The notes below the pieces were generated by a model. It did not search any database. It was not told the DNA's origin and saw only the letters and a list, made by a program, of their open reading frames with translations. Source: Eleusine coracana subsp. coracana (taxonomy: Eukaryota; Streptophyta; Magnoliopsida; Poales; Poaceae). Taken from it: a DNA stretch of 64,000 nucleotides. The translations under genes and the position numbers were made by a program. Positions 59,734 to 64,000 of the stretch are shown here, piece by piece (within the stretch, counting starts at the first letter, position 1; each line of letters starts with the position of its first letter). The stretch covers positions 37,322,658 through 37,386,657 of the forward strand of contig CM064433.1 of NCBI GenBank assembly GCA_032690845.1, read 5' to 3'.

Positions 59734-59790
59734 ATGCATCGTTCAAAGCCTATATATTATCTAAAAAATGAAAATGCATTGTTCAAAGCC
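59734..59790. repeat. Micro-insertion F: 23 nt with A6 run, flanked by 17-bp direct repeats
   Basis: ATGCATCGTTCAAAGCC (59734-59750) and ATGCATTGTTCAAAGCC (59774-59790) differ at one base. The 23-nt insert contains ATTATCTAAAAAATG, which shares ATTATCTAAAAAA with micro-insertion A more than 54 kb away. Confidence 0.75.
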
Positions 59791-59799
59791 TTGCCTAAT

Positions 59800-62280
59800 C
59801 TCCATCGCTCTTCAACTTTGCTGCTTTTGTTCATTGTATTCACATCAGTGTGACCATCTTGTGTTGCTGTGTAGCATCGTTGTGACTTGTAAGTTTAAGG
59901 CCTGACTATACGATGCCGTCTACCAATCATTTGCATGGATCAGCAAGGGAAATATATCAAATAATAATAATTCAACTTCAATGATCCGACGACCATGACA
60001 CTGGATTTGAGATGCCATTGGCTTCTTCCTGTATGTATCTTCAATCTGGTTACATGCATGAAGTGCACAACAGTATAGCATCGACATGTCCCAAGCGTTG
60101 CAAAGATCATCAGCTGTTATTACCAGAGATAAAAGAAGCGTGTCACTGCTGGAACGCCAAACATCCACGCTCCATCCATGTTTTCTATTTGTTTATGTTG
60201 TACGGGATTGTATATGTATAGTTAGAATACATATAGGACTGTATGATTCATTTTTTTTTCTCCGGTTAGATGTGGAGTTCTGCTCTGGTCAATTAAGTTT
60301 AGGCACGATGTATAGTTAGAATACAGACCATTATAACATGGGTCCACCAAATCAATGCGGTATTTGATAATTCATGGAAAAATCAGTCCTTTAATTTGTA
60401 TCCTAAGTCGTATGTAATATGGACTCTTCACTTAATCTAAACCGTCCAATGTTCATAAAAATCTACGGTTGAGAGCTTTTCTTTTTTGCGATTAACATGG
60501 TAATTTTATGGTCTTGAGATCGAATGTGGGAGCTGCTTTTGAACTTCAAATAAGAAGATAATAGATTCTAGTTATCATCACTAACAAATTAAATCTGAAA
60601 TTGAACAGTTTGTCATTTTTCTTTGAGCTTTTGATGCATGTGAGAACTATCCCCTTCCAATGTAATTTCTTTACTTTTGATCTTTTTTATTCTCAATATG
60701 TTTCTAATGTTGTTGAATTATGTTTGGTTTTTGTGCCATTGAAAAAAAATGTGGCGTGGCTTCGCCATACCTAAAATTTATTGCTGGGTTCGCCACTACA
60801 TAAGAGACTGTAAAATCGGCAACAAGAATTGTGGCCAATGATGAGACTACAGGCTGGATCACACACAATAGTGAGAAGTCGTCCGTATATCTAAATCGGG
60901 CTTACCGCTAGCCGGTTTGAATAATATGTCGTCAGCCATGATGTGTGCACATGAATTGCACATCGTCGTTGCCGAATAACTATTACCTTATGCTAATCAC
61001 CACATTTGTAACTGAAGAGGGGCAATGAAGAACCAACCGTCCACTACAGCTACGACGACTGTCTTTACCGCGCGCATCACAGAGTGAGGTCGACGACCTG
61101 GATACGACTTGGATCCGTACCAGCGCCTAGCCGTCAGGAAACAGAACAAAAAATATGCACGAGATCCAATTGCTCCACTGAAAGAGAGAGAAAGGAATGC
61201 CGTCATCGATCAAATGACACCGCTCCCCCTCCTCCTGGATACATGCATAGGAGGAGATCCACCGTTGCCGTTGAGATCCGAGAGGGAGACAACCCTACTA
61301 CCGTCGTCGTCGCCCGTCGTGCATGTCATTCTCCAAAAATCACAGGTCGAGATCTTGATCCACGAAGTAGGAGCCGATGGGAAGCGCTGCCAGCCTGCCA
61401 CCGCTGTCATTGTGGCTGCCCCACCTGGCGGCGATAGAGAGGAAAGGTGAAGAGAGAGGCTGGTGGCGGCACGTGCATATGCATGTAGGTGATTTGCAGC
61501 TATGCTGTTTTTTTTATTGACAATCTTGCAGTAACCAGAATTATACAGGATACACTGATATCTTTAAGCTGAGCAAGATCATGAAAATGCTATTCCTGTC
61601 AACACATCAGAAATGAGCGAGAAATGCTTCAAGTGACATATAAATTTATGGAAAATAAAACAGATGTTGTGTGTCCAAGGCTTTCATCGCCACTAACAAA
61701 CTTTACATGTTGCAATGTTTTAAATCTTCAATGAACACACGTGTAATTATAGCATAGTTTGAACGCTGAAATAAAGATTTCTTTATCAGTCGGTTATTTT
61801 GACTGAGCATATGCTTACGGCATTATTAGTTTGTGATAAAAATATGGATGTCCGACTTTGACGTTTACTGTGAAGCATATGTGCTAAGCCAGCCAATTTC
61901 CCTAAAGCAAAGTTGTTTGTCTATCAAGCTAAAGAGACCGAAGGAACACTTTTTCTTGGTGGTTTACTTAGTTTGCAATAAACAGTTCATAATAATTCAC
62001 CTCAGTTATACCACCAAGAAAACAGCTAAAAGAGCCCCATTCAAACATTCTGACTTCAAGTCTTTCATCTAGTAGGCGCATACCTTTGTCATGTTGTAGT
62101 ATTTGGACTCCAAGAAGAAATCCAATAAGCTGTAGTAGCCATCAGAGTCACATGGTGAAGTTTTACTTGGTCAGAGTATGAAATCTAATCCATGACTTGA
62201 TAAATATAATATCAGGTCAAAGAAGAAAAAAACCACTAACCATGCCATGGAAACTTCAAAAGCTATCTCCTTAGTTCTCC
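59800..62280. other. Intergenic, no gene supported
   Basis: No recognisable coding sequence. A 16-bp direct repeat GTATAGTTAGAATACA occurs near 60216 and again near 60310. A fragment with GTGGCGTGGCTTCGCCATACC near 60755 recalls the hAT-like ends seen elsewhere in the window. Confidence 0.45.
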
Positions 62281-62289
62281 TTACAGTTG

Positions 62290-62297
62290 TATATAAA
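62290..62297 (+). promoter_or_regulatory. TATA box of the SERK-type LRR gene
   Basis: TATATAAA lies 53 bp upstream of the start codon at 62350, leaving room for a leader of about 25-30 nt if transcription starts at the usual distance. Confidence 0.65.
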
Positions 62298-62349
62298 AGC
62301 CTATCAATCTAACTTTTCACTCTGCCAAGAAGTTCACAGGTTTGCTGCA

Positions 62350-63895
62350 ATGGCGTTTCGCTTTGAAGCAGCAGCAATACTCCTTGCTGGTTTTCTAGCA
62401 CTTGCAACACTGGCAAGCTGCAATACTGAAGGTAATCCACATACTGAATCCTTGATTATTTACAAGACATGATTGTTTCATATTTGTGAAACCTGCTGCT
62501 GTGATGTGAAGGTGACATTCTGTATGCGCAAAGGATGGAGTGGTATGACCCAAATAATGTGTTGGAGAGTTGGGATCCTACCCTCGTCAATCCCTGTACC
62601 TGGTTTCATGTCACCTGCAATAATGATAACTCCGTCATCCGTGTGTAAGCCACTCTCGTTTCTTCCACCTGAATATGAAAGGTGTTGTTTTTTGGTTTTA
62701 TTTGTAGTAACTGGAAAATGTGTCTTGGAGATCTGCACATGTTTTTCATTAGCCTGGGTGATGCGACACCTCCCGAATTGCAGTTATCATCACTATATGT
62801 ACATGCTCTTCAAGAATGCAGAGCTTTGCATTTGCCGAAGCGTATCTCATGGAGAGTGCGTCTGTTTCTTGCTTCTGTGCAGGGATTTGGGCAATGCAGG
62901 CCTGGGGGGTTCTCTAATTCCAGATCTGGGAAGACTGAAGAACCTTCAGTACCTGTAAGCATTCTATAACTTGTTTCGAGAACTGCAAGCTTCAGTGGTT
63001 ACACATAGAATGCTAATTTTGTGAACTTTGCAGGGAGCTGTTTAGCAATAGGCTTAACGGTACAATACCAGCAACATTAGGCAACCTCACTAATCTAATC
63101 AGCTTGGATCTTTTCGACAACCATTTTAGTGGCACCATACCAACTTCCCTTGGCGCGCTCAGCAGACTGCGATTTATGTATGCAATTTTTTAAACAAATT
63201 TATCATGCTTTAATAAAACTGCCATGAATTATGACTTTTCTGATCTGCACATAAACTGTTTCGACGTTGGGCAGGAGGTTGTATGAGAACAATCTAACGG
63301 GGGAGATACCAACTTCATTGGGAAATCTGACAAATCTTCAGGAGTTGAAGCTTCAGAAGAATTTTCTGTCTGGCTCTATTCCAGGATCCCTTGGCAACAT
63401 CAAAACACTGCAGTATCTGTATGTTTTTGCTACTAAATATGCAAAACAAGACAACCACAAGAACAAATCTGCTTTCCTCAAATGCCTTTTCTAGGCAATA
63501 AATACTGAAGCCCAAACTAAAACCTACGTGCGCACAGCTTCGATATAAGTAAAATAGCAATGATTTAAAATTCAAATTACATGAGTGCTGCACAATTATT
63601 TGAAGGTAGAATTGAGACTTTGAGTGTTCTTTGCAGGCGGTTGAATGACAATACGCTGACTGGCATGGTTCCTTCAGACATACTCTCTCTTGTTGTTGTT
63701 GGAAACTTGGCCGAGCTGTGAGTAATCAGTAATCTAGTAATTTCGAAACAGCATCACTCTTCAATATGGCTAAAGGATAGTGCAGGATAATGTTTTCTTT
63801 ACAATGACATGCACTGACACAACAAACATTACTTGCCTTCAGAAATATTGCAAAGAACGACTTGACAGGCACAGTCAGATCTTCAGGAGTGAGAG
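62350..63895 (+). CDS. SERK-type small LRR protein, 3' end beyond the window
   Basis: Likely a secreted or cell-surface LRR protein. Exons: 62350-62431, 62512-62644, 62883-62954, 63034-63177, 63275-63418, 63637-63717 and 63843-63895 (donor GGTACT at 63896, continuing outside). All are GT-AG and in frame, about 236 residues so far. The signal peptide is about residues 1-24 (ILLAGFLALATLASC). The SERK-type N-cap follows (DILYAQRMEWYDPNNVLESW, DPTLVNPCTWFHVTC), then five to six LRRs, one per exon, ending in phase at the LQYL position exactly as in SERK genes: LGNAGLGGSLIPDLG, NRLNGTIPATLG, NHFSGTIPTSLG, NNLTGEIPTSLG, NFLSGSIPGSLG, NTLTGMVPSD. Whether a transmembrane-kinase part follows (SERK) or the protein ends soon (LRR1-like, about 215-260 aa) cannot be decided here. 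SERK proteins have a Ser/Pro-rich region next, whereas NIAKNDLTGTV followed by a short tail favours the small type. Confidence 0.85.
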
Positions 63896-64000
63896 GTACT
63901 AGCCTACTAGTGATTCGCAGATTTTACAGATCAATATTTGTTCGTACATGCTTATAAAATATAAATATTGCTAACACGGACTCAAAATTGGCAATTTTGC

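Noticed and set aside
1..64000. Biosynthetic or defence gene cluster
   Set aside because: The intact genes belong to unrelated pathways and have ordinary spacing. No cluster, CRISPR array or novel multi-gene system is supported.

Overview
This is nuclear DNA from a grass (Poaceae). The evidence is many-exon plant genes with GT-AG introns, a very GC-rich intronless gene, and a dense set of grass-type DNA transposons: Stowaway with TA duplications, Tourist with TTA duplications, a plant mariner-like element, a MULE-type MITE with a 9-bp duplication, hAT-like elements, Helitron-like ends and CACTA subterminal repeats of the GGCACTCGGCA type. That CACTA repeat makes a PACMAD/panicoid grass somewhat more likely. 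From memory, an LCB2 gene next to a TIR1/AFB gene recalls rice chromosome 11 (Os11g0516000 and Os11g0515500). That synteny was not checked here.

Layout. 1-6.5 kb: repeat-rich DNA with a CACTA remnant interrupted by a hAT-like element, and a 5'-truncated WAT1-type transporter pseudogene on the minus strand. 6.56-11.93 kb: a mariner-like element with both ends, a TA duplication and a broken DD39D transposase gene. 12-18.6 kb: MITEs, a Helitron-like terminus and AT-rich intergenic DNA. 19.0-22.3 kb: LCB2, the catalytic subunit of serine palmitoyltransferase (12 exons, 488 aa). 25.0-28.6 kb: a TIR1/AFB F-box auxin receptor (3 exons, 576 aa). 29.8-31.1 kb: a minus-strand LRR receptor ectodomain cut off by a stop, with decayed LRR sequence beyond it and no kinase. 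31.1-40.6 kb: gene-poor DNA. 40.7-42.3 kb: an intronless armadillo-repeat protein (558 aa), followed by a diverged three-copy repeat of its downstream flank. 44.6-52.5 kb: foldback, MULE, retroposon and Tourist insertions. 54.1-56.6 kb: a BRO1-domain protein (11 exons, 425 aa). 57-60 kb: more MITEs, a Helitron-like end and a long hairpin. 62.35 kb to the window end: a SERK-type small LRR gene that runs off the edge.

The genes are independent housekeeping and signalling loci: sphingolipid synthesis, auxin perception, an ARM scaffold, endosomal sorting and extracellular LRR recognition. They do not form a pathway or a biosynthetic cluster. No tRNA, rRNA or CRISPR was seen.

The most unusual signal is recurrent. 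At least six places carry a 12-24 nt insert containing a run of 6-14 A (or T), flanked by 12-17 bp near-perfect direct repeats. They look like tail-only retroposition scars or patch-repair insertions. Also notable are a likely eroded miR393 site in the auxin receptor, two EAR-type DLNxxP motifs in the mariner transposase, and the triplicated 3' flank of the ARM gene.
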